NCBI RefSeq assembly: GCF_003664995.1
Contig: NZ_JFHL01000021.1
Coordinates: forward strand, 126,880 to 190,879
Length of the DNA: 64,000 nucleotides
Source: Mesotoga sp. BH458_6_3_2_1
GTDB lineage: Bacteria; Thermotogota; Thermotogae; Petrotogales; Kosmotogaceae
Direction of reading: 5' to 3'
How positions within the stretch are numbered: position 1 is the first letter of the stretch; each line of letters opens with the position of its first letter. Shown one piece after another: positions 29,501 to 36,511 of the stretch. The translations under genes and the position numbers were made by a program. A model generated the notes under the pieces. The model was not told the DNA's origin, made no database searches, and saw only the letters and a program-made list of their open reading frames with translations.

Positions 29501-30162
29501 CTCCTGGAGAAATGAAGCTTTCACTCGATCTGGCTTCATTTGGAGAAGGAGTAAGCATAACTACTGGAGCCGTTGATATTAATGTAGAGCTTGAAGCCGG
29601 GGAGATAGAGAGCGTTCGTTTTGGAATCGCGTACGAGAGAAGGATGGAAGTCACGTTATTTGATGATCTCAATGGAAACGGCACAAGAGAAACGGAGGAA
29701 CCTCTTCTCGATGCCTCGGGTGTCCTTACGATCGGCGGCCGTCCCTTCAGAGTGAATTCGCAGACTATTCTGGAAGGAGTCTCTTCGGGAAAAAGCCAGG
29801 TGGTCCTTTCAATGGAGAAGGGATTTGAGCGGCTTTACTCACGCACGACGGAAATCGAGACAGTCGAAGTAGACGAAAAAGGCGATACTCGACTGGAAAT
29901 TGGTTTCGCAAAACGAAGCTCGCTAAACATTTCCATAATTGACGAGTCTGGAGATTATCTGTACGAAGTCGTTAGCCTAAACGTCGATGGAGTCGAATTC
30001 CAGGTCTTCGGATTTATAGAACTTGTAGGACTTGTATTCGGGGAACATTTAGTTGAAGTAATCGACTTGCCTAAGGGATATGTAGTCTCGGACAATTTCA
30101 GGACTGTATGGCTCGAACCTGGTTCAAAGGGAGATCTATCCATCTCAGTCGAGAAAGAGTGA
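23533..30162 (+). CDS. DUF11/SdrD protein fused to a predicted outer-membrane beta-barrel
   Basis: The product has 2209 residues and starts at GTG with GAGGTGG upstream. A signal peptide ends near residue 22. Residues about 22-70 repeat the N-terminal module of the preceding protein (AGTKIEN..TTVMPVYGF). DUF11-type domains run to about 760, an SdrD_B domain begins near 761 (GRLYLDNNGNGFYDSED), and Ig-like domains fill about 900-1100. Residues about 1100-1845 are a long series of amphipathic alternating strands separated by charged turns and ending in YFGMRFKFDDSWFF, the look of a large outer-membrane barrel. After it come a KKKK stretch and further SdrD-like domains (EGRLNLYFFEDRNLDQ, LFDDLNGNGTRETEEP). 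It could anchor or export the other operon products; usher-like proteins share parts of this plan. The barrel is inferred from residue pattern. Confidence 0.72.
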   Translation: MNKRVLISIILIVTSGIALALTPAGTKIENIASARFHNSDGNMLTVFSEKVFTTVMPVYGFTIKPDGTFERPGQEIDGVVGKLVNAHFTVTNYGNSPTVISLEALQVFQDDVEEEIQLVAADTSKKSVLGFEGIYYDENENGSVDSNEPLIEEIALETGESARIIAEFVVESVGEEYDSCFLNVIGSDLAGNKDDDNIARVNVREEQLVSASKYLSQEEVVPGTTQSYTIEFTNGYDIDLHWVKFTDYIDFKGLSLDGILLPDSISSNLQFTARFFDGENWSDTLPERDEDIKGFELTFIDVPAKGKITVEFDVIFPPGAKPGNRFNEGTIEYSVLGETKQIETNEVEFAIVPFQTPMIGPLNYPEAAEMTDEDTTISTETVYEGQTVIFLHTVKNGGNVPGVMDLLVGSANFEDADWSLVFYDISGELLKDSDSNGLVDVGIVLPGEEVDVKLEVVVPTCLTGDNDGNTFKFLPETRVGEKANRTIDIIPVLLGADSIDIEKSLISGSLVLPGEEVQYSISVTNKNFESSGRIVVTDQISDMLSDPFDIEVTTEATVSFENSSRTLIVEFESLDPLESVSISFKCRTMEDLPEGSIIENSASAFGKGTEVVSGTVSSKVYHGRLELIKSVSPSVVELGSELTYRIEISNPSSIATITELKITDNIPEGTKYVIGSTTIGGVSSEPAVTGNRLIFDSLGSLGPGETIIIIYKLKLEEFFGESLKNRVTATGKMFSEEFVSEVETEPVVSKATVLRPMNQGSGIVGRLYLDNNGNGFYDSEDTAPSPTRIFLEDGSFVLSDEEGLFHFERLKPGTHSIKVDIDVTNYELSTIQDGRSLRNERSFIFQSLPGIYSIIDIPLVTKQVPLESIDIKDPTLLKGINGRSAIISSVISSEIIDGSGDGYIFYPVDGQEFVGSERIPVEIAVPSESSFSLYVNDVLIPESQVGQRATDKLQEWLFVKYYNVKLIPGTNYLRVEWKDRNYEDSHEIQIYLSGKPQRIEIVTEPGIITADGITEAVLTISLVDEKGVPSSVGGTLIIEGLEAEEAVEESGGWDGRVLRLENGVATLKLKPRSKAGLLEFTVKYSDLSADASIEYRVEERPPLVTGFTDLQYTLSTGKIALKGSLFSRFNLGDSLLTFRIGEEASGNFDSYLTHGNKSEAGTLASSNKWYFFRFEKGLFNLQLGDYSFDDLADFGLSSRGNGLSSEYHGESLSYSFFANPVFGEVKKEVFRGEGIRGPYYLEESPIQSSETIMIVTRDRDGEVINSELMKSGRDYVLYNSGMLIFSSPVPYFDIDFNPVFIEIEYYVESSLPGDLDLMGRMNYELDEWEFEVAGMIEGFRSGHRFVVLDVSKPISETMQMDMNMQLAFDDGNAGFRTDSSLRFGNEFLDGSLAAHLDREFVAPGSSKESSGFGIDLSLAPKVLGLKILSGYNYDKKTSLGTLSFELLKDFVLGETLLETSLKETLIHRDGNMDNEIRAIMKPVFSGKDFKFRGEVSIGLKNLDPIMGMILGADFGVNETLFAGGDLVFDYSSGEENRLSLSPYLLKRFDEVSLVAREKIEILPSLEFSTVIGFGLNMDHGKFDIEATLAEKLSIGAGYTASFSPDIVDIELLLQANHTLGGTETENFYSIHFGVENREIEDLKLAFDADLKLDGSLSFARMLFESSGEYSGFERLRPAYHMLYSNSPAVETSRFEAQAELAYVPDLRRPLVLLFQADYYSQTREGIKDTEGSLSIDSAFWMDKTMNFSLTGELYLKKSSLYMIGGLRIEKTLMDLLSISGSGYLVLDKSGRLYNRYIVEMGITPLPDTQIYAGYGWGSLEESFIGNLQKNGFYFGMRFKFDDSWFFKKKKEGRLNLYFFEDRNLDQIMETSEKPVPVRVKIGDTEYQSDERGLIEIDLPAGLHTVELIEYPSGMISLVSGPLEISVPESGVRNFYWPFMKSPAYLNVAVFVDSNTSGQFEEGEEYIESFSVSVSEESIFTTSGTLTVPVTPGEMKLSLDLASFGEGVSITTGAVDINVELEAGEIESVRFGIAYERRMEVTLFDDLNGNGTRETEEPLLDASGVLTIGGRPFRVNSQTILEGVSSGKSQVVLSMEKGFERLYSRTTEIETVEVDEKGDTRLEIGFAKRSSLNISIIDESGDYLYEVVSLNVDGVEFQVFGFIELVGLVFGEHLVEVIDLPKGYVVSDNFRTVWLEPGSKGDLSISVEKE

Positions 30163-30631
30163 AGCTAACCTCTTTCTAAAAGCTTAAGTCATACACTTAT
30201 CTAAATCAAAAACATGTCGGTGTACAGAATGATCGGTTTATAGACAGATGAAGAACATTGTAAATGAAAATCTTCAGCATGCGACAATGGTCTGAGTAAA
30301 AAAAATTCGCGATTTGTCACAATTGTTGCACTGTGCAAATCATTGCAGAGCAGCGTCCAAAAAAACCTGAATACTATGCTTTAATTGCTTTCCATAAGTG
30401 CTTCACTACAAAACCTTTCAGGAGCGAAACTCAAAAAGTCGCTAACTTAATGAAGAAAGAACGTTGTCTATGATAATCAAAATTCTGAAACTAAGGATAG
30501 TACTTCGGAAAAACTTACTCCAATTATTGTCACTGAATTTCTGCGATTGGGCAAATGAATGGTTCTTTTGAAAGAGATGACTTCGAATACTTGCAGCAAG
30601 AAAATTCTATAATCATTCGTCAACAATCAAC
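30163..30631 (+). other. AT-rich intergenic region
   Basis: This region of about 470 bases lies between convergent genes. It is AT-rich with no convincing reading frame, terminator hairpin or repeat. Confidence 0.4.
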
Positions 30632-31453
30632 TCATGGGCAACACTCGAAAATCCCTTGTCCGCTTCCTGTGCTTCCCCAGCTGCTAACCTCTACATCGAA
30701 CTGCTCCGTATCTTGATTCCAGTCGATGCTTATTGAACCTGTCGGAGTTCTGTAGGCCCACGCATAATAAAGTGTACAGCACTCCTCACCCTTTACTAGC
30801 TTGGTCTCAATGCGTGCTTCGCCGGAGACGATCTTTGACTCTGAAGTGTAATTGCATGCCAGAGGTGGACCGCTGCATTCGAGACTCCAACTGATCTTGC
30901 CTCTCTCTGCTCCCCAGAGCCATTTGATGATAACGCTGCCAGTCTTCTCTCCAGCAACCGGTAAGAACTCCTCTTCCACAACGACACTTCCAATTATTGA
31001 ATCCCAGACTATGTTATTCTCATCCACTAGGGCGATGGTTGTGAACTCCGAACCGGAACCAACAGTTCTCCAGTTCAATTTGACCTTGTGCTGCCCCAGT
31101 TCAACAAGCTCCTCAACCGACTCGGCAAATTCGTCCTGGTCAGCAGACGGAATTGAAGAGAGAAGAATTATCGATGCAAAGGAAGGATCTATTATGTCTA
31201 TCTGGAAAAGCCGAACGGAATCGGGATCTGTAAGCAACTCGAGTGTTTCCTTTAGGTCATTGTCATTAGCTATCGTTCCACGGTAATCCCAGGAGATCAG
31301 TTCGAGTGAATTCGAGAATAGAAGATTCCAATCGTTCATGACAGCTTCTACGGAGTTCTTCACTTTGTCGGGAGTTCCATTTAAACTGAAACACCCGGCG
31401 AAAAACAAAACAATGAAAAGTACTATTCCAGCGGAAAAAAGGTATTTCTTCAT
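30632..31453 (-). CDS. Small lipoprotein of unknown function
   Basis: A 273-residue protein with a lipobox FAGC (C21), so probably lipid-anchored outside the cytoplasmic membrane. I do not recognise the mature domain. It begins with an amphipathic helical segment (residues 28-60, VEAVMNDW) and continues as a beta-rich, Trp-containing domain (WLWGAERGKISW, YYAWAYRTPTGSISIDW). There are paired Cys: GEECCTLYY and a final ECCP. AAGGAG lies nine bases before the ATG. It is divergent from the HD-GYP gene at 31900. No function is proposed. Confidence 0.7.
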   Translation of the reverse strand: MKKYLFSAGIVLFIVLFFAGCFSLNGTPDKVKNSVEAVMNDWNLLFSNSLELISWDYRGTIANDNDLKETLELLTDPDSVRLFQIDIIDPSFASIILLSSIPSADQDEFAESVEELVELGQHKVKLNWRTVGSGSEFTTIALVDENNIVWDSIIGSVVVEEEFLPVAGEKTGSVIIKWLWGAERGKISWSLECSGPPLACNYTSESKIVSGEARIETKLVKGEECCTLYYAWAYRTPTGSISIDWNQDTEQFDVEVSSWGSTGSGQGIFECCP

Positions 31454-31863
31454 AACAATCGTCTCCTTTATCCCGATCGTTTATCTCCTATTTAAGTTTA
31501 CCAGTTCTTCCTGAAAAGTGATTCTCTCCAGTTGAGTCTGTAATTAATGTGTATCCACGTCATCGAATAACAGGGCAAACATATGAAAGACATCACAAAG
31601 ATCTTTGAAGTTGTCGGATTTCTCATCTCTTTGAATCTTTCGTATGCTTCGGTAATCACGGTTTTATCAGCATCATTGAAGATCGTCAGGCCTGGACTTA
31701 CGAGACTCCAGGGTCTTCAATATTTTCGTCCAATTCGCAATCCTTGTGGAAAGGGATATTGAAGTCGAGAAAAACCCGTTAGCAGTGGAGAAAGAGGGGT
31801 GAACACAGCGTGCTTTCACATGGAATCCATAGCTTCTATCAGAACGAGATCTCTCCACTTTCG
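31454..31863 (+). other. Intergenic region between divergent genes
   Basis: The region holds the promoters of the lipoprotein and HD-GYP genes. A 59-codon frame (31583-31762) encodes a hydrophobic peptide, but it has no good ribosome site and no recognised family, so it is not called a gene. Confidence 0.35.
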
Positions 31864-31893
31864 TTGCTTTTCCCAGCATCGGTCGAATAGAAT
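31864..31893 (+). promoter_or_regulatory. Candidate leaderless promoter of the HD-GYP gene
   Basis: TTGCTT (31864-31869) and TAGAAT (31888-31893) lie 18 bp apart, and the -10 element ends six bases before the ATG at 31900. No Shine-Dalgarno sequence is present and an in-frame TAG lies in the -10 element itself, so translation cannot start further upstream in frame. The transcript may begin at or next to the ATG. Confidence 0.4.
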
Positions 31894-31899
31894 TCTAAT

Positions 31900-33597
31900 A
31901 TGAAGAATCCAGCGCTAAAAGTAGCGTTTCTGTACATATTATTCGGAATTCTGTGGATACTCCTGTCGGATATAGTTGTAGACTGGATGTTCGTTGACAG
32001 AAGTATCGCAACTCATGCACAGACTTACAAAGGCTGGGCCTTTGTGCTCTTCAGCGGGATTCTCTTCTACTTTCTCATTTACCGTGAGTTCAGCGAGAAA
32101 AACAAAACTCAACTTGAACTCGTGAAGCAGAAAGACTTTTCCGACGCAGTCCTCGACACGGCGGGCGTTTTTGTTGCAGTATTCAATAGCGAAGGAATCA
32201 TTGTCTTCTCAAACGAGACTTTCGAGGAGATTCTCTCACTCAAATCGGAGGATATGGTTGGAAGGAATTGCTCCGAAGTATTCGCAACCCCCGATCTTGC
32301 AAACTGGATCGAGAAGACTGTAAGCAGAACACCGGACAAGAAGGTAGAGAACTTCTATGAGGCCGATTTAGAAACCTCGTCGGCTACTCTACATGTCCGA
32401 TGGGCACTGAGCAATCTTACAAGCTGGAAAGGGGAACATGATTACTTCGTTTTGACAGGTGTAGACATAACTCAACTGGTAGAATCCGAAAGAAGCGCAA
32501 CGCATAGACTGGCAAATATTCGTGCATTGCACGAAATTGATATGGCAGTCAGCTATCACTTCGAGCTTGAAAAGATGCTGGATGTCTTTCTCGAAAGATT
32601 GATCTCGAGGCTTGGCGTAGATGGCGCCGATGTCTTCTTGATTGACAATAGCCGTAGTGTTCTGAGATACGCTCATGGAATGGGAATAGTCACTGGAGAA
32701 ATGGACTTCAGAGAACTTCCATTGGAAGGAACAATACCTGGTTCAGTTGCTTCGTCGGGAAAGCCTTACTCCGGTCCGTTGGACACCTCTAGCAATCCCG
32801 AATGCCCAAGGCTCAAGAACCTGATAGATATGAAAGTGAAGGACTATCATGCTGTACCTCTTGAAACAAGAGGAAGAATTCTGGGAGTCCTTGAAACATT
32901 TGACACGATGCAGATTCACAGAGATAGTGAATGGAACGACTTTCTTCAGACGCTCGCGGCACAAGCTTCACTCGCGATAGATGTTGCTCTGATGATCGAC
33001 AATTTGAGAGAAAGCAACAGAAAGATCGCAAAAGCCTACGATCAGACCCTGGAAGTTCTTGCAGGAACACTGGAAATGAGAGACATGGACACCGAGGAAC
33101 ACTCAAGGAGAGTAACCGATCTTACAGTTCAACTTGCCAAGAAGATGGAGGTAACGGAAGAAGAACTGGAGAGTATTTATCGAGGAGCATTGCTTCACGA
33201 TATTGGCAAGATTTCAATACCAGACAGCGTTCTATTGAAGAAAGGGCCTCTCACTGAAGAAGAATGGAGAATAATGAGAACTCATCCTGTAACCGCATAT
33301 GAAGTCTTGTCGCAAGTGGAGTACCTCCGGCCTTCACTGGATATTCCTTACTGTCACCATGAACGCTGGGACGGAAGCGGATATCCCCGCGGACTCAAAG
33401 GAGAGGAGATCCCTCTCGCAGCGAGGATATTCGCAGTTGTAGATGTATACGACGCACTGACTTCTGATCGACCCTACCGAAAGGCCTGGAGCAAAGAAAA
33501 AACGATTGAATACCTTCTTGAGAACTCAGGATCTCAGTTTGACAGGCACGTTGTAAAAGAATTCCTTGAAATCCTTGAAAGTTATCCTCCACTATGA
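31900..33597 (+). CDS. PAS-GAF-HD-GYP cyclic di-GMP phosphodiesterase
   Basis: A 565-residue signalling protein. Two hydrophobic segments (residues about 5-30 and 46-65) anchor it in the membrane. A PAS domain (about 80-195) and a GAF domain (about 205-365) would sense input. The C-terminal HD-GYP domain (about 385-560) hydrolyses cyclic di-GMP, and the metal-binding and signature residues are present: EEHSRRV, LLHDIGK (H433, D434), THP, CHHERWDGSGYP (G494-P496) and DVYDALTSDRPYR. It is a stand-alone gene with no cognate GGDEF in the window. Its output could be adhesion, motility or surface-protein expression, which would suit the neighbouring surface genes, but that is inference. It lacks a ribosome site. 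Confidence 0.9.
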   Translation: MKNPALKVAFLYILFGILWILLSDIVVDWMFVDRSIATHAQTYKGWAFVLFSGILFYFLIYREFSEKNKTQLELVKQKDFSDAVLDTAGVFVAVFNSEGIIVFSNETFEEILSLKSEDMVGRNCSEVFATPDLANWIEKTVSRTPDKKVENFYEADLETSSATLHVRWALSNLTSWKGEHDYFVLTGVDITQLVESERSATHRLANIRALHEIDMAVSYHFELEKMLDVFLERLISRLGVDGADVFLIDNSRSVLRYAHGMGIVTGEMDFRELPLEGTIPGSVASSGKPYSGPLDTSSNPECPRLKNLIDMKVKDYHAVPLETRGRILGVLETFDTMQIHRDSEWNDFLQTLAAQASLAIDVALMIDNLRESNRKIAKAYDQTLEVLAGTLEMRDMDTEEHSRRVTDLTVQLAKKMEVTEEELESIYRGALLHDIGKISIPDSVLLKKGPLTEEEWRIMRTHPVTAYEVLSQVEYLRPSLDIPYCHHERWDGSGYPRGLKGEEIPLAARIFAVVDVYDALTSDRPYRKAWSKEKTIEYLLENSGSQFDRHVVKEFLEILESYPPL

Positions 33598-33621
33598 TCT
33601 TCTACTACCAGGATCTCAATT

Positions 33622-35112
33622 TCACTCCTGATGAACCCCTCCGCAATTACACCTAAAAGTGGCGATTGCAATAGTGTCCCATTCAAGAGTTATCGTTATG
33701 TCGGCAACCTCATAGGTAGTGCCATCAACAAGCCAATCTTCAAAATGATACCCGGCATCAGGCGTTGCGCTCAAATTGACCTCAGCACCCTTATCATAGG
33801 AATATATTCCGACATCGGGACTAACGGTTCCCCTTCCGGACTTATAGATTTCTAGAGTAACTTTTTCCACCTCTTGCACAAACGTGGCCGAAACTGACTT
33901 ATCACGGTCCATAACAACTGAAACGTTCTGGCTATCTGAGTAATTAGAACCATCTAAGTACCACGCTTCAAAACCCCATCCTTCTGCGGGAGTAGCCGAA
34001 AGCAGGACGGTGGTTCCCTCTATGTAGTTGTGATTTCCGACTGAAGGACTAACGGAACCCTGACCGGCTGGCTGAGCCATTGTCAAGGTAAAAACTGTTG
34101 GCGGCTCTTCAACAAAAAAGGCCTTAGCCGTCTTGCTGGCATTCATTGTGATTGTTATCTGCTCAGAACCTGAGAAGAATTCCCCATCTATCTGCCAGAA
34201 ATCAAAGTCCCAGCCGTCGGACGGTGTTGCAGCAAGGGAAACCTCGGAGCCCTCTTCATAAACACTGTTCCCGACGGCAGGTTCGACATCTCCACTACCT
34301 GAAGGTTCAAGCATTGTAAGTGTGTGAGTCTTACGAACAAAAATGGCCCTCACGTTTCTATCAGTGTTCATTGTGAGTTCGGCTTCATGTTCAGTGGAAT
34401 AGACTGCATCTTCGACAAGCCAGTGTTCAAAGAGCCACCCTTCTGCCGGTGTCGCTTGAAGTGTTAAAGACTTTCCTGCATCATACTTGTGATCTCCGAC
34501 AGCCGGAGCAACCGCTCCCTGACCAATTGGTTCGTGCATAGATAGAGTGACCGAAGCCACAGGCTCCTCGTTGAAAAAAGCCTTTACTATTTTATCTGCG
34601 TCCATAAACAATTCCGTCTCTGCTTCACTCGAATAGAAAACGCCGTCAACCTGCCATCGATCGAATTCCCAGCCTTCTGTCGGAGTAGCTGAAAGACCGA
34701 CCAAGGTAGAATAATCAAACTGATACTCTCCCGGTTCTGGTGAGACACTTCCCTCTCCTTCTTCATCTTCCATGGTTAAGGTAACCGGTTGTCTCGAGAA
34801 GAAGGCTTTGATGGTTTTTTCAGAATCCATAACCAGCTTTGTCTCTTTCTCATTTGAATAGAATTCCTCATCTACCTCCCATCGGTCGAAGTCCCACCCG
34901 TCGTCCGGCACTGCCAGAAGATCTACAGACGTGTTGATCAAGTGTTTATGATTTCCGGGAAGGGGCTGAACCTCTCCTCCCTCATCTGGCTCGAGCATAG
35001 TTAGAGTTACGGTCTTGAAGATACACCCAGTAGATAGGAAGACAAAAGAAATTGCTGCAACGAAGATCATAAGTTTGTGAAACCTGAGTTTTCCATTCCT
35101 GTAGGTTCTCAT
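33622..35112 (-). CDS. Lipoprotein with six InlB-type (Flg_new-like) repeats
   Basis: A 496-residue protein whose signal sequence ends in the lipobox STGC (C30), preceded by a longer than usual basic N-terminus (RTYRNGKLRFHK). The rest is six repeats of about 72-75 residues. Each has the pattern TLTM-EP-G-GSV-P--G-H-Y--G--V-L-ATP--GW-FD-W-VDG--YS, then a strand and KAFF. These are divergent InlB B-repeats (beta-grasp), common in bacterial adhesins and usually structural spacers. There is no catalytic domain: the protein ends with RCNCGGVHQE after the sixth repeat. GGGAGG precedes the ATG. Probably a surface stalk or adhesin; it converges with the HD-GYP gene. Confidence 0.82.
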   Translation of the reverse strand: MRTYRNGKLRFHKLMIFVAAISFVFLSTGCIFKTVTLTMLEPDEGGEVQPLPGNHKHLINTSVDLLAVPDDGWDFDRWEVDEEFYSNEKETKLVMDSEKTIKAFFSRQPVTLTMEDEEGEGSVSPEPGEYQFDYSTLVGLSATPTEGWEFDRWQVDGVFYSSEAETELFMDADKIVKAFFNEEPVASVTLSMHEPIGQGAVAPAVGDHKYDAGKSLTLQATPAEGWLFEHWLVEDAVYSTEHEAELTMNTDRNVRAIFVRKTHTLTMLEPSGSGDVEPAVGNSVYEEGSEVSLAATPSDGWDFDFWQIDGEFFSGSEQITITMNASKTAKAFFVEEPPTVFTLTMAQPAGQGSVSPSVGNHNYIEGTTVLLSATPAEGWGFEAWYLDGSNYSDSQNVSVVMDRDKSVSATFVQEVEKVTLEIYKSGRGTVSPDVGIYSYDKGAEVNLSATPDAGYHFEDWLVDGTTYEVADITITLEWDTIAIATFRCNCGGVHQE

Positions 35113-35735
35113 AAAAAACCTCCCAAATACATATTTATCTTCCGCGTTTCACGGTCCTCTCTCAACCGTATTATATTCCCGATTGTTTGTGAAAAAAATC
35201 ATTATCAACAGTCATCCAATGATAGGTGACCCTAATCTATTAATGGTTGCAATCTTATCTGCCAAAAATTCTCACGGGACATAGAAGAAGGTCAACGTCC
35301 ACGCATGCTTTTGCAGAAGCACTATAATGTGAAGGTAATTGAATAGAAAATGTATTAAGCCAAGAGGTACGCTAGGAGCTGATGTTCAGATCTTTGGGGA
35401 ATCTATCTCGGAAGAGAGAACAGATGTCCTTTTAATTTGACTTTTTTCAGATTATTCTTTATGAAGCAAGACTCATACAAAACTCTATAATAGCTTTATA
35501 TACATATCTGATGCTACTGAGAATTGAACCAAGAACTGATTGGCAATCAAGATTGTGGCAAGTGCGTTTACTGGAATTTAGATCGGAATGGAAATCTCTG
35601 GCCTCCAGAAGAGCTAGGAGGATCAATCAATTGCGCCGCGACGATTTTCAAATTAACCGGAGAAAAGTATTGTCAATCCTTCTAGATATTATTAACTGGC
35701 AATCATGAATTCTTAAAAGAGGAAGCACTTGATTC
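35113..35735 (-). other. Intergenic region
   Basis: About 620 AT-rich bases contain the promoter area of the InlB-repeat lipoprotein and the 3' flank of the IclR gene. A 65-codon plus-strand frame (35511-35708) has no ribosome site and no recognisable product. No terminator with a clear T tract was seen after the IclR gene. Confidence 0.35.
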
Positions 35736-36485
35736 CTATGATCCATGCCCAAGTGCAGAAGAGATTCTTGACACAACCTTCTTGAGTAGATCGGAGTATT
35801 TTTTCATGACTTCCTCTTCCATCCTGAATATAGGACCGGATATGCTTACCGATGCGACAACCATGCCGGATGAATCGAATATCGGAGCTCCAACACATGC
35901 TACACCGTCTTCGTTCTCCCCCCTATCGAAAGCTGTCCCTCTTGATCTTATCCTTTCCAGCTCCTCCCTTAGCTTTGCTTTGTCTGTTATTGTCTTCGAA
36001 GTCTGGGGAACAAGGTCAAGAACGTCAATAAGCTGTTCACGATCAACCTCGGGAAGAAAGGCAAGTATCGCCTTCCCCACAGCAGTACAGTAGAGAGGGG
36101 CCCGTCTTCCTATGTATAACTTTGTGTGAAGAGATTTGAAGCTTTCGAAGCCTTCAATCGAGACAACCTCCGTTCCGTCGAGTATGCCCATGTGTATCGT
36201 TTCTCCAGTCTGAAAGTGGAGTTTCTCCATTTCGGCAAAGGCCACATCCTTAAGCCTCATAGAAGAGAGATAAAGACTTCCCAGCTCAAAAAGCTTTATC
36301 CCTATCCTGTATGTAGAAGTCAGGCTGTCCTTTTCGAGAACGTGTTCTTCACAAAGGGCCTCCGTGATTCGATACACGGTCGCCTTGGGCAAACCGCTCT
36401 TTTTCGTCAGATCGTCAAGGCTCAATCTCGATTCTTCAAGACTGAATGAACTGACGATTTTGACGATCCTCTCAACACTCTGCAT
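35736..36485 (-). CDS. IclR family transcriptional regulator
   Basis: A 249-residue regulator. The N-terminal winged helix-turn-helix (residues about 1-65) contains LSLDDLTKKSGLPKATVYRITEAL. The C-terminal IclR effector domain (about 75-245) has the usual GRRAPLYCTAVGKAILAFL, FDRGENEDGVACVGAPIFD and VASVSISGP segments. IclR proteins bind small acids such as keto-deoxygluconate, glyoxylate or aromatic acids and usually repress catabolic genes. It is the last gene of the lyase/TRAP operon, 26 bases after dctM, with GAGGGA five bases before the ATG, so it probably controls this operon through the site at 40376-40394. The closest functional model is KdgR; the effector is not known. Confidence 0.9.
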   Translation of the reverse strand: MQSVERIVKIVSSFSLEESRLSLDDLTKKSGLPKATVYRITEALCEEHVLEKDSLTSTYRIGIKLFELGSLYLSSMRLKDVAFAEMEKLHFQTGETIHMGILDGTEVVSIEGFESFKSLHTKLYIGRRAPLYCTAVGKAILAFLPEVDREQLIDVLDLVPQTSKTITDKAKLREELERIRSRGTAFDRGENEDGVACVGAPIFDSSGMVVASVSISGPIFRMEEEVMKKYSDLLKKVVSRISSALGHGS

Positions 36486-36511
36486 TTAGATCCCTCAACT
36501 ATGATCTGACC

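Noticed and set aside
31583-31762. 59-codon plus-strand frame encoding a hydrophobic peptide
   Set aside because: No ribosome site, no recognisable family, and it lies in the promoter region of the HD-GYP gene.
35511-35708. 65-codon frame rich in Arg
   Set aside because: No ribosome site and no familiar motif; AT-rich intergenic context.
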